Source: Deroplatys truncata
Taxonomy: Eukaryota > Arthropoda > Insecta > Mantodea > Mantidae
DNA: 64,000 nucleotides
Reading direction: 5' to 3'
Assembly: GCA_030765065.1 (NCBI GenBank)
Contig: CM060975.1
Coordinates: forward strand, 258,859,816-258,923,815
The translations under genes were made by a program, and so were the position numbers. The notes under the pieces were generated by a model. That model was given only the letters and a program-made list of their open reading frames with translations, was not told where the DNA came from and ran no database searches. The first letter of the stretch is position 1. Every line of letters begins with the position of its first letter. Of this stretch, positions 22,858 to 32,794 are shown in pieces.

Positions 22858-25635
22858 CCATGGTCCTATTTCTGCATAATAACCCAAATTTTGTCTTACT
22901 TGGGATCTAAACTAAGAAAATCATACGATTCCCCAAATTAATACTGCTTATAGGTGTAATTTCAGGTCATTTTACTTAATCTTTAAAGTTTAAAGCGTTT
23001 TTCTGTCCTTATTTATTATAAATGCAAGATAGAACATTTTTAAGTGTTCATCCAGTGCAGATGTCTTCAGAAATTAAGTAGGCATTTATTTCCCAGTGCT
23101 AAAAAATGAAGAATACCACTTGTTCTGAGCGGAACTGAGCGAATGGTAGCTACAAGATGGCTGCGTAAAATGGATAAATTTACTTTGACAGGTTACTATA
23201 TTGCCATTGTGAGCATGTAGTGGTGTTATCTAATTTTTAGTTGTAACATGGACTCATGCTATAGCTAATTATGAGTGTGAAAATTCGTCTATGAACGAAA
23301 ACTCAACAGGTAAGAAGAAAATGAAATTCAAACGAAGAACCATATTGTGAGGAAGCAGTACGTCAAATGTCAAAGCAGCAGGTTGTTTTGAAATAATGCA
23401 TAGAATGACAAATCATCTTCTTCATGGTTGGAGAACAATTTTGAAAGATCAACACAGATGCCCTTATGAAGCATTAATCGCACATAAATTGAGCCCTAAC
23501 CTTAGTAACAAAGGCATTTAAACGTGCTTAAAGTTACCTGACAGCACCCTAGAAAAAGAGCAAATTTTAGTGTAAAATAAGCTTTTGTAAACTTAAGGGC
23601 TATCATTTAGCCGAGTCCATAAAAATTGTTGTTATAGCCTAAATTTCTGCCAAAAATTGTAAACGCATAAACCATACTATATACACCACTCTTAGCTTAT
23701 AATAGTGCAAAGTGGTTCTTGGATAAAATAATGAATAATAACGGTTTACCAAAGTTTTGATTACAATAACACATTAAAGCATAACATTGCAATTCAATAA
23801 CCTATTTAAACTTCTCAAAGTTTGTTTTTATTGGCTAAGCATGAAAGCAAAATAAGATAGTGAGTGCATTTGGCAATGTTTCTTCTTCTGTTATATACTT
23901 TTAATCTACTTTTTTATTTCTTGTTGAGGATAACCCTTGGTTAAGAAGAAATTGCTCTTTTACAATTCAACATTAGTGATACAAATACATAACCTCAATG
24001 TACATAATATCTTGCTACCACAAATTGTGATATTCTTGGTTATTTAGTAGGCTATGCATGTAGATGTATAAGCATACAGATGTATAAATTAAAGTTTCTA
24101 GTTATTGCAACTGTGATTGCATAAACGATGTATGCTTTGAAAATGTAGAATTGTGGGATTACTATAAGAGGTTTGCATTCTTCAACACTCATTCTGTTTT
24201 TCTAAGATTTTTAAATCAATTAGACATGTATTACTACTGTATGCCATATATCAGCAGTCTTTCTTACTCGTCACTGCACAGATGAATTTTTAAATATTGA
24301 ATTATAATTGTGTTACTTTCATTAACCCTGTAATGTGCTCTTCAAGTATGCTATTTTATGTAATCTAGTCTCATTTGTTATTGCAAATATCTCAAAAATG
24401 TTAATAGAAGTTTTAGAAATATCCATAAGATTTAGCATCCAATTTCAAAACAATTTGGAAAGAACTAATAGAATAGGAAAACGGGAAGACAGTTTTTAAT
24501 CATGAAATAATTAGGTAGTTTTAATTTTTTTGTATTTTTATTTATGCAAACTATTTGAATTTGGGCATGCTTATACCTCTTAAAATGGAAATTTCTCAAA
24601 TACCTTAGTGTATTTGCAGAAAAAAATGAAAATGAAAGGATATCAGTATTTATTCATAAAAATGAGAAATAAATGTGTTTACAAACTCCAATTCCTTTTA
24701 AGATATTTTGCGCTATGTGATGCCTATTCATTGTATAAAATACTTCATGTGAAATGCTACAGCGTTGCAACATGTACCTATCACAATACATGCCACCACA
24801 TTATGTGTTTTGATGTCTGATGACTAGATGTATATTTTAGACTAAATATATTCCTATTTTTATTTATCTGTATGAAAAAACTTAAACTAGTTAAACATAC
24901 TCACATTTTACATAAAATATAAATCCACAAAAGGGGTTTTTGGTGCCCAAAATGCATTTTTTGATCATTGAGGCATATTTTAAAATTTTAGAACCTAAAC
25001 TTCGTATTTTAGTATTTATATTGTTTTATTAATTCTTTTCTCATGCAGCGATGAAAGATAAGGTCTTGAATATTAGCATGCTTAAAAAAATAGCAGTTTG
25101 GTTAAATGAATGACAAATTTCTGGAAAAGGATTGGTTTATTTTAGCACTTAAGCTAGAATCTGAGAACTTTATGTTGTTCACTTGCCAGTTTCTCATTTT
25201 GCAGAAGGAAACAGAGAATAATTACCCCCTCCATTGTTTTGTCATTCTTTGGTATTGGTTGGAGACTGCAGTATAAGAGAAATCCCACCTAAAGTATATG
25301 AAGGGTTCATGGCGGATTTCTTTGCCATTTCCTTTCTTTACTAAAATACCTAATCCTTTTCATTATCAAATGTTTCAAGCAAAATGTTCATCATTGTCAC
25401 TATGAGTTTTCCAACAAATTAATTCCATCTGTTAAAGGATTCTCCTTCCAATAAGACTGTTGAGTTTTATGCACGTGTTCACAAGCTTTCCTTCAGGTTT
25501 TCTCTGGGGCCTCTTCAAGAGGGAGAGGGGTAGAGAGTGAGAGACAGGAAGATGGAGATGGGGAGAAAGAGAGAGAGAGATGGAAATGGAGAGGAGGAGA
25601 GAGAGCACATTTTTACAAATAGCCTGGGAATTCTT
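22853..25635. other. AT-rich intron-like stretch
   Basis: No recognised gene or mobile element. A GA-rich (GAGA)n tract lies at 25530-25605. This precedes the PH-domain exon and could be intron or 5' flank of that gene. Confidence 0.45.
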
Positions 25636-25639
25636 GTTC

Positions 25640-26047
25640 ATTGTGAATGATTTTCTATAAGTGATAAACCATAAAAGATAGACGAAAACATAACATTTTT
25701 ATGGCATTAATAGTTCCCGACATATTCATTGTTATTGGTTTTGATTTTCTGATGTTTATTTTTACATTTTTCAGTTTTTCAATTGCTAAGGCATGTTTAT
25801 TAGTTTCCCATGATGCAGAAAGTCAGAATTTCAAAGCAGGTATATGCACTGGTTTTTTTAAAGATTTCAGTATCGCTTTGGTCTCCTATATGTACTTACA
25901 ATGAAATGTATATATGCAAATGTTTATCTTGATTAACGTTACATAGATAGAAAAATAAGCTTTTATAAGAATAGTTGCAGAAGAGATATTAAGAAATAAA
26001 CAATAATGGGTAGAGAAAATCATGTGAGCGTAACAACTAAGATTTTT
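25640..26047 (+). repeat. R1 repeat, diverged forward copy next to a host exon
   Basis: GATAAACCATAAAAGATAGACGAAAA, CAAATGTTTATCTTGATTAACG, TAGATAGAAAAATAAGCTTT and a terminal GGGTAGAGAAAATCATGTGA box match the R1 3' half. The copy ends about 78 bp before the acceptor of the PH-domain exon, so it occupies the branch-point side of that intron. Confidence 0.75.
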
Positions 26048-26125
26048 TTGTAGTTATCGATTTATACCGATTGTTAAATTGTATTAAATGGATGCAAATG
26101 AATACAATTGTAAATATTGTTACAG

Positions 26126-26306
26126 GTGCTTATCTGGAGTGAGTTGCTGAAGTATGGCTAGTAAGGATGGGGCAGAAGAGGTATTAAAGCAGGGTCTTAT
26201 GGTCAAACGCTCATTGAACAAGAAGATTTTCACACCAGTGAACTACAAACAACGTTGGTTCGTGTTGACGCCCAGCTATCTCATCTACTACGACACGGAT
26301 GGTGAG
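26126..26306 (+). CDS. PH-domain exon of a probable Btk/Tec-family tyrosine kinase (first coding exon)
   Basis: Coding starts at ATG 26154 after a short exon-borne 5' UTR. A TTGTTACAG acceptor ends at 26125 and a GAG|GTATGT donor follows 26306 (ATG|GTGAGG at 26302 is an alternative). The 51-codon product reads MASKDGAEEVLKQGLMVKRS, then NKKIFTPVNYKQRWFVLTPS and a Y-Y-D-x-D turn: the beta1-beta3 core of a PH domain, with the Lys/Arg positions that bind phosphoinositides in the beta1-beta2 region. The KRS-x-NKK-x-FTPVNYK wording and position close to the N-terminus resemble Tec-family kinases (insect Btk29A); RasGAPs of the GAP1 type also have similar PH starts. In that family the exon would recruit a signalling kinase to PIP3-rich membrane. 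The remaining PH, SH3, SH2 and kinase exons were not found, so they probably lie beyond long introns on the plus strand. The exon itself looks intact. Confidence 0.75.
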
Positions 26307-26499
26307 GTATGTGATCTGTTCTATTGGCCTGCATTTGAGTTACAAGCTCCATAAGGATTGAAAAGCAATGGAAGAGAAAGAGTAACTGTGCAACATGTTA
26401 AAACTGGTGTACAGTAAACTGCTAGGGAAAACAGATTGCGAAGGGCAGAAAGTAATTTAAAATATGGCATATAATTTATAGTAGAGTTCTGCAAACTCA

Positions 26500-26740
26500 A
26501 CATAAATGGAGTTTTTTTTCCCTTGAAGTTTAACATCCTATAACCAGGTAGGTCAAATGTACAGTGAATGAACAAAATGGCTCAAATGTGCCCAATATCT
26601 CTGAAGCTTAAAGATCGCGCAACATTTGTCTTCTCAGATAAGGGAAAACCCATCCAGGCAACTCAGCCTAACCAAGATTTGAACTCTGAACTTCTTGAAT
26701 GTAAACCCTCACCATGAAGGTAGGCATAAATGGAATTCTT
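26500..26740 (-). repeat. Old tRNA-derived SINE (family S6)
   Basis: The minus strand has AGAGTTCAAATCTTGGTTAG (B box and start of body), GTTGCCTGGATGGGTTTTCC and CTTATCTGAGAAGACAAATG. These blocks recur at 31.8 and 32.7 kb. Heavily diverged; no TSD. Confidence 0.6.
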
Positions 26741-26921
26741 TACATTTTAATATTTCAGCTGTAATAAAGTACTGGAATGTTTAAGTCTATAAGGAATTAA
26801 AGAAAATACATGGGATCAGGGGCACAGCAAACCTGCTAGATGTTACTGGTGGAATCATTATAAAACTAACATAAAATATATTCTTGTTAATCAGGAGGAT
26901 AATAAAACTAACTTAGTGAGC

Positions 26922-27750
26922 CAATTGAGGACAATTATTACATTACTTCCACATAATTGCTATGAACATGTTTCGGAAGCATTTTCTCTTCTGCTTTGAA
27001 CCAGATATCAACTGCTGCATGGAGTGGTACTAGCATCTTCATGCTGCTTCTCTCTTGATGGTAGCTCCAAGAACTTACTGAGGAAATCTTTAGTGAAATT
27101 CAAAATTCATTACCTTCTCTGTGTTGTTCCAAATATCTATTCCCATGCAGTGTGGTGTTGTTTTCTGGTAACATGTTTTAAGAGTTTGGATTCAACAAAA
27201 CCTTGTTAGACAAGAACATAGCCAGAACTAAGCAATATAAGCAACCAAATCAGTCACCACCCACATACTGCAGTGGAAGAGAGATATAAAATATTTAAGA
27301 AATTTACTTTTACTGATTCAACAGAATTTCCAAAAACATAACATGCCAGCCCCAATCAATAGGTAAAACATTTTGAATTGTGCCACAAAAGATGTCATCC
27401 CACCAAACAAAAAAGCAGGCATTTACCAATTAAATTGCAGTGGTTCTGAAAAACTATACATTGGCAAGACAAAAACAAACAGACACAGTGAAAAATCAGC
27501 AGTGACCATGCACTTTTTGAACAGAATACATGACATAGATCCCAACCCCAAACTCCTGAAAGATATCACCTGTGAACAGGAACTCATTACATGGGAACAG
27601 ATACTTACTTGGAAGAACAAGGAAAAGGTGGGCAATTATGCACCCTCACCAAAAGATTTTCTCAGTCGATTTTTGTGCCACCACTAAGAGAATTTCTAAA
27701 ACATGTTCCAGTAATTGTGTGTAGGTGATGTAATAATTATCCTCAATTGA
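26922..27750 (+). mobile_element. Penelope-like retroelement fragment bounded by 24-bp inverted repeats
   Basis: CAATTGAGGACAATTATTAC at 26922 onward recurs in inverted orientation at 27726-27750 (CAATTGAGGATAATTATTAC on the other strand). Between them, in the 3' half, lies a GIY-YIG endonuclease remnant. Penelope-like elements often carry their terminal repeats in complex direct and inverted arrangements, which would fit. The reverse transcriptase portion is not present. Confidence 0.55.
27373..27687 (+). pseudogene. GIY-YIG endonuclease fragment (Penelope-like element)
   Basis: The 104-aa frame contains IPPNKKAGIYQLNCSGSEKL followed by YIGKTKTNRHSEKS: the GIY and YIG motifs with the correct ~10-residue gap, and the basic residue of the motif. 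A degraded SAVTMHFLNRIHDID stretch replaces the usual H-x-L-x-x-x-H region, and the frame ends with ITWEQILTW where full domains have an N-x-x-E-type end. GIY-YIG domains nick target DNA at the C-terminus of Penelope-like polyproteins. Missing the RT domain, this fragment is not functional as a retroelement. The start is not a real initiation site; coding probably entered from upstream before the deletion. Confidence 0.75.
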
Positions 27751-27880
27751 GTCACGCATAAATAAAATGTATTGTTTGTAATTTTAACTACAGAAACCTT
27801 AAAACTCTGATGATATTATTTTTCGTCATAAATATTGTTGTCATACATTGGAGGGCCAGTCTAGTTAGAGCTTACAGTTA

Positions 27881-28213
27881 TGTCGCGGTATCGTTCGTGT
27901 TATCTTATTTGCTGAGCGCCTGTTATTGTTTTACTATTTTTAATTTTGAGTTCTTTGTCCTCCGGCTAGCTATTATTACCCAGTCAAGCAAATCTCTTGA
28001 ACAGGGTGTATAAACAGAAAGGAGTTGTTACTAAAAGATAACACTGATAAAAGAATTTGTTTTTACACTTTTATTGCCATGACACTTCATTAATTTCACA
28101 TATTTACTCTTGATATAATTAACAAACATCTCAAATCATTGTCATACAATAATGCTAATTTACACTACAATCACTCTGGCATTTACAGTGTTGTGATATA
28201 AAATACTGCCTCA
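27881..28213 (-). repeat. Solo LTR, internally deleted sister copy, with 4-bp TSD
   Basis: Starts TGTCGCGGTATCG and ends TACTGCCTCA, identical to the ends of the 21.7-kb solo LTR, and is flanked by GTTA at 27877-27880 and 28214-28217. It lacks about 450 bp equivalent to 21998-22447, which removes the TATA box, the 36-bp tandem repeat and the upstream TGACGTCA. The remaining sequence is very similar, so the two insertions are relatively recent compared with the R1 copies. Confidence 0.9.
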
Positions 28214-28217
28214 GTTA

Positions 28218-29658
28218 CAAAGCAAAGGCTTTTGGTATGCATTTACCATCCAATTGGACAGGTAATATGCTCATTGACATTGCCTGCTTAAGGCTGGTTC
28301 ACAACAATTGGGAACGGTAACCAGAACTAGAATGACAAATTTGAAATACATATATTTTGATGGAAGCATTCACAATTGACGGGAGCTTTCCCTTGGCCAA
28401 GTTTTAACTTTCTCGTTCCTGGGCATGGCATAGTAGATTCATATTGTCATATTAGACTCTTCACAGTGGAGATTAATTTAGGTGGCCATGACATGAAATA
28501 GCTGCTAATGCTCTCTCTACCCACAATCTGGAAACATGAAACCAGGAGAAATTCTTGCATATGTGTGTCCTAACCTCAGATCCTAACACTCGCAGATCCA
28601 TTGAGCATTTGATTCTTCTAGTGAAAGGGTCAGATGTAGTTTGTTTATATGCAACTCAAATCTAAAAAACAAAATAGCGAAAACTACAAAGAACAGCTAA
28701 AATCAGTAGAAATTAACAAAGAACAACAAACAACTTTAATATACACCATCAAATAAAGGAATGAAAGCTTGATATGACTAGAGGAATAAAAAATGTAGTG
28801 GATCTGCATTAAAATTTTAGATAATGTTTACTCTATTGAATTTTGACATTGGCTGACCCACATTGTGTTGGATGAATTGGAAGCAGTGAAAAAATATCAT
28901 TGGCCAGTTAAAAGCAAATGAAATCCCAATGCACAAAATCAACTTTCCACTTTGTGATCGATATTATTATAAAATGACATTCCTGTTCTCTTACCAGGTT
29001 ATTGCAAACGAAAATCTTGTATGCTGTATTCTTCCTGTTCTTGTATCCATATCTGTATCTCGTATCTCAGGTTATTGTGAACCAGTCTTAAATTTGGTTG
29101 ATGACAGTAGCATAAAATTATAAAGCAGTGATGTACATAGGTCAGTGTTACCATTCATAAATGAAATGTTCTCAATTGGTTTAGTTTGCTTAGGTACAGA
29201 TTTTTTGTGTATAAACAATCATGTGCACTTTGATATATGAACAGTGTCATCTCACAAATGAATGCAATCATATTTTGGAACATTTTTTAAACAACCATGA
29301 TTTGTATCATTTGCAGAAAAGAAAGATGATGTCATGAATGACAGACCCCTTCTTAGTTTAACAAGTCTGATAATGGAGCCATCTGATGACTGTAACAGGC
29401 TGTGAATAAAAATGAGTATATAGTATACACTTAGTTTTTTCAAGTAAACTCTCTTTGGTAAGAATAAAACTCTTCGAGTACCTACTTCATTTTAAGAACA
29501 TAGTAACAGGAGCAGAGCAGAACATACCCATGCATCCATCATACAAGAGTGTGTACTCATAATTGGTGTGAATAAAAGCTAATATATTCTCAATTTTACA
29601 AGTTCATTCTTTTCTCATGTCGAGCATAGTTGGATTCATATTCACTTCTGAGTATATG
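28218..29658. other. Intron-like stretch, no gene recognised
   Basis: AT-rich, short open frames only, no repeat boundaries identified. Confidence 0.4.
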
Positions 29659-29660
29659 TA

Positions 29661-30536
29661 TGAGGGCTGATCAACAAAGACGGAGACTGATTTTTTTTCA
29701 CAGATGTTTATTACTCCAATTCAATGTTTACATGATCTTTTTCAAAGTAGTCCCCTCCTACTTCAGTGCACGTTTTATAGCATCTCTGCCACTCCTTGAA
29801 CACGTGCTGCAGACCATTCTTTGTCAGGTCCTTGAGAATCACCTCACTTTTCTTGAGCACTGCTTCAGAGTTCTCAAATCGAATACCCCTAAGCTTTGCC
29901 TTTAGTGATGGGAATAAAAAAAAGTCACAGGGTGCAAGATCGGGGCTATAAGGTGGATGTGGTACACAGGTAATGTTGAATCGAGCCAGAAACTGCATGA
30001 CTTGATTTGCGATGTGAGGCCGTGCATTGTCATGATGAAGTCACCACCCAGTCCGAGAAAGCTCTGGTCGTTTCTTTGCAATGTGCTTCCTCAGTGTAGC
30101 CAATACTGACGTGTAGTATGCTGCTGTAACAGTAGTGTGAGGGGGAACTGCATGCTGGTAAATCATTCCATTACAGTCAAAAAATATGATCATCACTTTC
30201 CCTGTAGATGCAACAACTTTTGCCTTTTTTGGTGTTGGAGAACCTGGCGATTTCCACACTGTGCTGGCTTGTTTTCCTTCAGGATCATAATGATGCAGCC
30301 CTGACTCATCACCAGTGATAATCGATTTAAAAAATGCGTCACCTCCATTGTGGTATGCGAAATGCACGTAGGGTCTACAAAATAGAGCATTACTACCAAC
30401 CTACCAATACGAGAGTGCTGCTGACTACCAACATTATACATAAAAACCCGCTCTTTTCAAATATTTATGTTACAGATACGAAACTGACGGAAGCTACAAG
30501 AAAAAATCAGTCTCAGTCTTTGTTGATCAGCCCTCG
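29661..30536 (-). mobile_element. mariner transposon with intact TIRs and TA TSD, internally deleted
   Basis: The left end TGAGGGCTGATCAACAAAGA at 29661 matches the right end read on the other strand from 30536 (CGAGGGCTGATCAACAAAGA), and the match continues CxGAGACTGATTTTTT. TA flanks both sides (29659-29660 and 30537-30538). The total is 876 bp, against about 1.3 kb for a complete mariner. The missing part corresponds to the N-terminal helix-turn-helix half of the transposase, between about 30370 and the right TIR. Confidence 0.95.
29711..30367 (-). pseudogene. mariner transposase, truncated, with one in-frame stop
   Basis: The frame 30367-30041 and the frame 29998-29711 are in the same phase, separated by a TGA in the GW-stop-LHHDNARPHIA region. 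The first catalytic Asp is in IITGDESG (the family usually has W after GDES/GDET; here it is G), the second in LHHDNARPHIA, the third in PYSPDLAPCDFFLFPSLK, giving the D,D34D arrangement of mariner. The C-terminus (WQRCYKTCTEVGGDYFE) is intact. The N-terminal DNA-binding half is deleted, so the product would not bind the TIRs even without the stop. The DDD residues are all present, unlike in the 10-kb copy. Confidence 0.92.
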
Positions 30537-30611
30537 TATGTTGATTTCTGTTTACTTAAAAATAAATCTGAAGAGAATGGCAGACTTTATGAGCTCTATA
30601 GTACTCATGGA

Positions 30612-31215
30612 AGAATATACAAACATAGCCATGGACATAAAAGGACTTTCAAAATTCTCTATTGCTTCACAAAAAATACAACCTTTATTAATTAACCTTA
30701 CTCTTTAAAATGTGAACTTCAAATCCAGGTAGTTACAACTTTATAATAAAACTGTTTCAAAGTATATATAGTGTAAATATCCTAGGATTCCAGAAACTGT
30801 CTGATTAGACTCTTCATCCAGCACCTCATGAATTATGACTTTCCAGTCCACAATTATTCCTTTCTTTTTGCCTGGTTTATTAATGTAATTTTTTTCTTAT
30901 CACCAGCATATTTATTGAATTGCTAATGTTGCCATGAACTTTCATGGAGTTTCAAAATGCTCTCTTGCTTCACGAAAACATAATAAATATCATTGAAAGT
31001 CAGATTTATTAATTAAGCTTCCTATGTAAAATCTTTACCTCAAATTTCAGTGTTTAAGAAGTAACTTTAAAAGTTACCTATAAGAAAGCTGTTTCATAGT
31101 AAAAATCCCAGGATTTTAAAAACAGTTCGATTTGAATCTACATTCAGCACTTTATGAGTTATGACTTTACAGTCCGTGAATATTTTCTTTTTTCCTGGTT
31201 TATTGATAATATATT
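30612..31215. repeat. Diverged tandem duplication, two ~300-bp units
   Basis: Unit 1 (about 30612-30900) and unit 2 (about 30915-31215) share, in the same order, TTCAAAATTCTCTATTGCTT / TTCAAAATGCTCTCTTGCTT, TTTATTAATTAACCTT / TTTATTAATTAAGCTT, ATCCTAGGATT / ATCCCAGGATT, TTATGACTTTCCAGTCC / TTATGACTTTACAGTCC and CCTGGTTTATTAATG / CCTGGTTTATTGATA. Spacing between matched words is 303-322 bp. No coding. Confidence 0.75.
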
Positions 31216-31754
31216 TTTTACTATTATCTTTATTTTATTTATTGTTATGCTAATTTAATTTACAGCTATGCTTTTGTGCATGTTCTTTCAATTAAATTTT
31301 AATGTCTTGAAGGACTTCATATTTGCGTAACATAACTGCTGAGGCTTGTTTAGCAAAACAGAATATAATTCTTGAGCAGTTTTGATGGGACACAACCAGA
31401 TGCAACAAAATCTATTCCACTAACATGGAATAACGGTTGAGCAACACAACCCCACACGATCAACAAAGTGATCAAGAAGGCTGTGAAGTTGAGATATGTT
31501 TGCTTGAGGTAGTAGGTTTTTATTCTTACGAAAACAAATATGTTCTCATTTAGTTGAGTATATAATCACAGAAGGCGTTCATACTCATTAGTATAAACTT
31601 CAAGAAACAACTTGCTTTTTAATCATATGAGCCATTTTAACACCTCTTGGTATTCAGACTATCCTTGGCTCTGCAGGTGTGCAAAACTGAATAATGTTTT
31701 CTGCTGACCCTATTGTTTTCGAATGAAAAAGCCTTGTGGAGTAGCAGCAACAAT
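31216..31754. other. Intron-like, nothing recognised
   Basis: AT-rich, no motifs. Confidence 0.4.
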
Positions 31755-31945
31755 AGTAATATTAGTAATAACCCACCTCTGGGGTGAGAACAGGTGTGTG
31801 CCTGCTTATAATCAGATGAGCCTGAGTTTGAATTTTATTTGGTGTGGGTTGCCTGGATAAAGTTTTCCTTATCCTAAGAAGATAACTGTCAGATAACTAA
31901 GCTCTATGGAGCCTGTATGTACTTATCATTTACCATTTCATTCAT
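31755..31945 (+). repeat. Old tRNA-derived SINE (family S6)
   Basis: ACCTCTGGGGTGAGAACAGG (A-box region), GAGTTTGAATTTTATTTGGT (decayed B box) and GGGTTGCCTGGATAAAGTTT followed by TCCTTATCCTAAGAAGATAA match the copies at 26.7 and 32.7 kb. Confidence 0.55.
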
Positions 31946-32555
31946 GATTTGATATAACCTGCTGGTTCAAGGATGTTTAAGTTGCAAATAAATTGTAACA
32001 ATAAATAGCTGTAGCCTAGTGCATTCTGAGTGTTTACTGTTACCAATGACATGGTGCAGTCCTGACAAAAAGTATCATTTTTTATGTCTGCACAGGGATT
32101 ACAACTCTCTAAGCAGTATCTGTATGCTTTTATTAGGGTTACATAAGGCTTACTCATTTAAATGCCTCACAATTATTATTGGTTTTATAATACGCCTGTG
32201 AAAATTTTTTAAATGAAGAAAAATGAAAACTTTGTTGGTATTCTTTTCAGCTGCGGTTATGACAACTTTAGTTCTCTATGCTCTAAATTTTAGAAAAGAT
32301 GTATATGAATCCAGTCTGATTTATATACATCATATCCCAAACCCTATTCTATAGCTGTCTGAGTAGAAGCATAAGTGTAGTTAATTATTACTGTCATGGA
32401 GCAAGTTTTGGTTTGAATAATAGTCATGACTCACTGGTAATATATCCAGTGTATATACTGGATATCTATATGTTATGTTGGTAATAAGTTCTCATACATT
32501 CCGGGGGTCATGATGTAAATAGGGCTTCTTGGGCTTCCAACCAGGTTAAAGACCA
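31946..32555. other. Intron-like, nothing recognised
   Basis: AT-rich, no motifs. Confidence 0.4.
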
Positions 32556-32559
32556 ATGG

Positions 32560-32790
32560 AATACAGCTTAACATCCTTTTACTGGTAGGTCATACCCATC
32601 AGGTGGTGAATGATTCAAATGCGGAATGATGCTGCAGCATCCATGGAGCTTAGAGGTACCCAATATTTTTCTTCTGAGGATAAAGGAAAACCCAAGGTAA
32701 AACCTTATTGAAGTAATTCACCCTAACCAAGATTCAAACTTGGGATCTCTTGAATATGAGGCAGACATGCTACCACATATGGAAGCGAGC
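32560..32790 (-). repeat. Old tRNA-derived SINE (family S6)
   Basis: The minus strand reads GTGGTAGCATGTCTGCCTCA (A-box region) then AAGTTTGAATCTTGGTTAGG (B box), GTTTTCCTTTATCCTCAGAA and GGTACCTCTAAGCTCCATGG. The order is the same as in the other S6 copies. Confidence 0.65.
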
Positions 32791-32794
32791 TGTT

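Noticed and set aside
30334-30708. 124-aa plus-strand frame
   Set aside because: It is antisense to the mariner and runs across its right TIR; no independent coding evidence.
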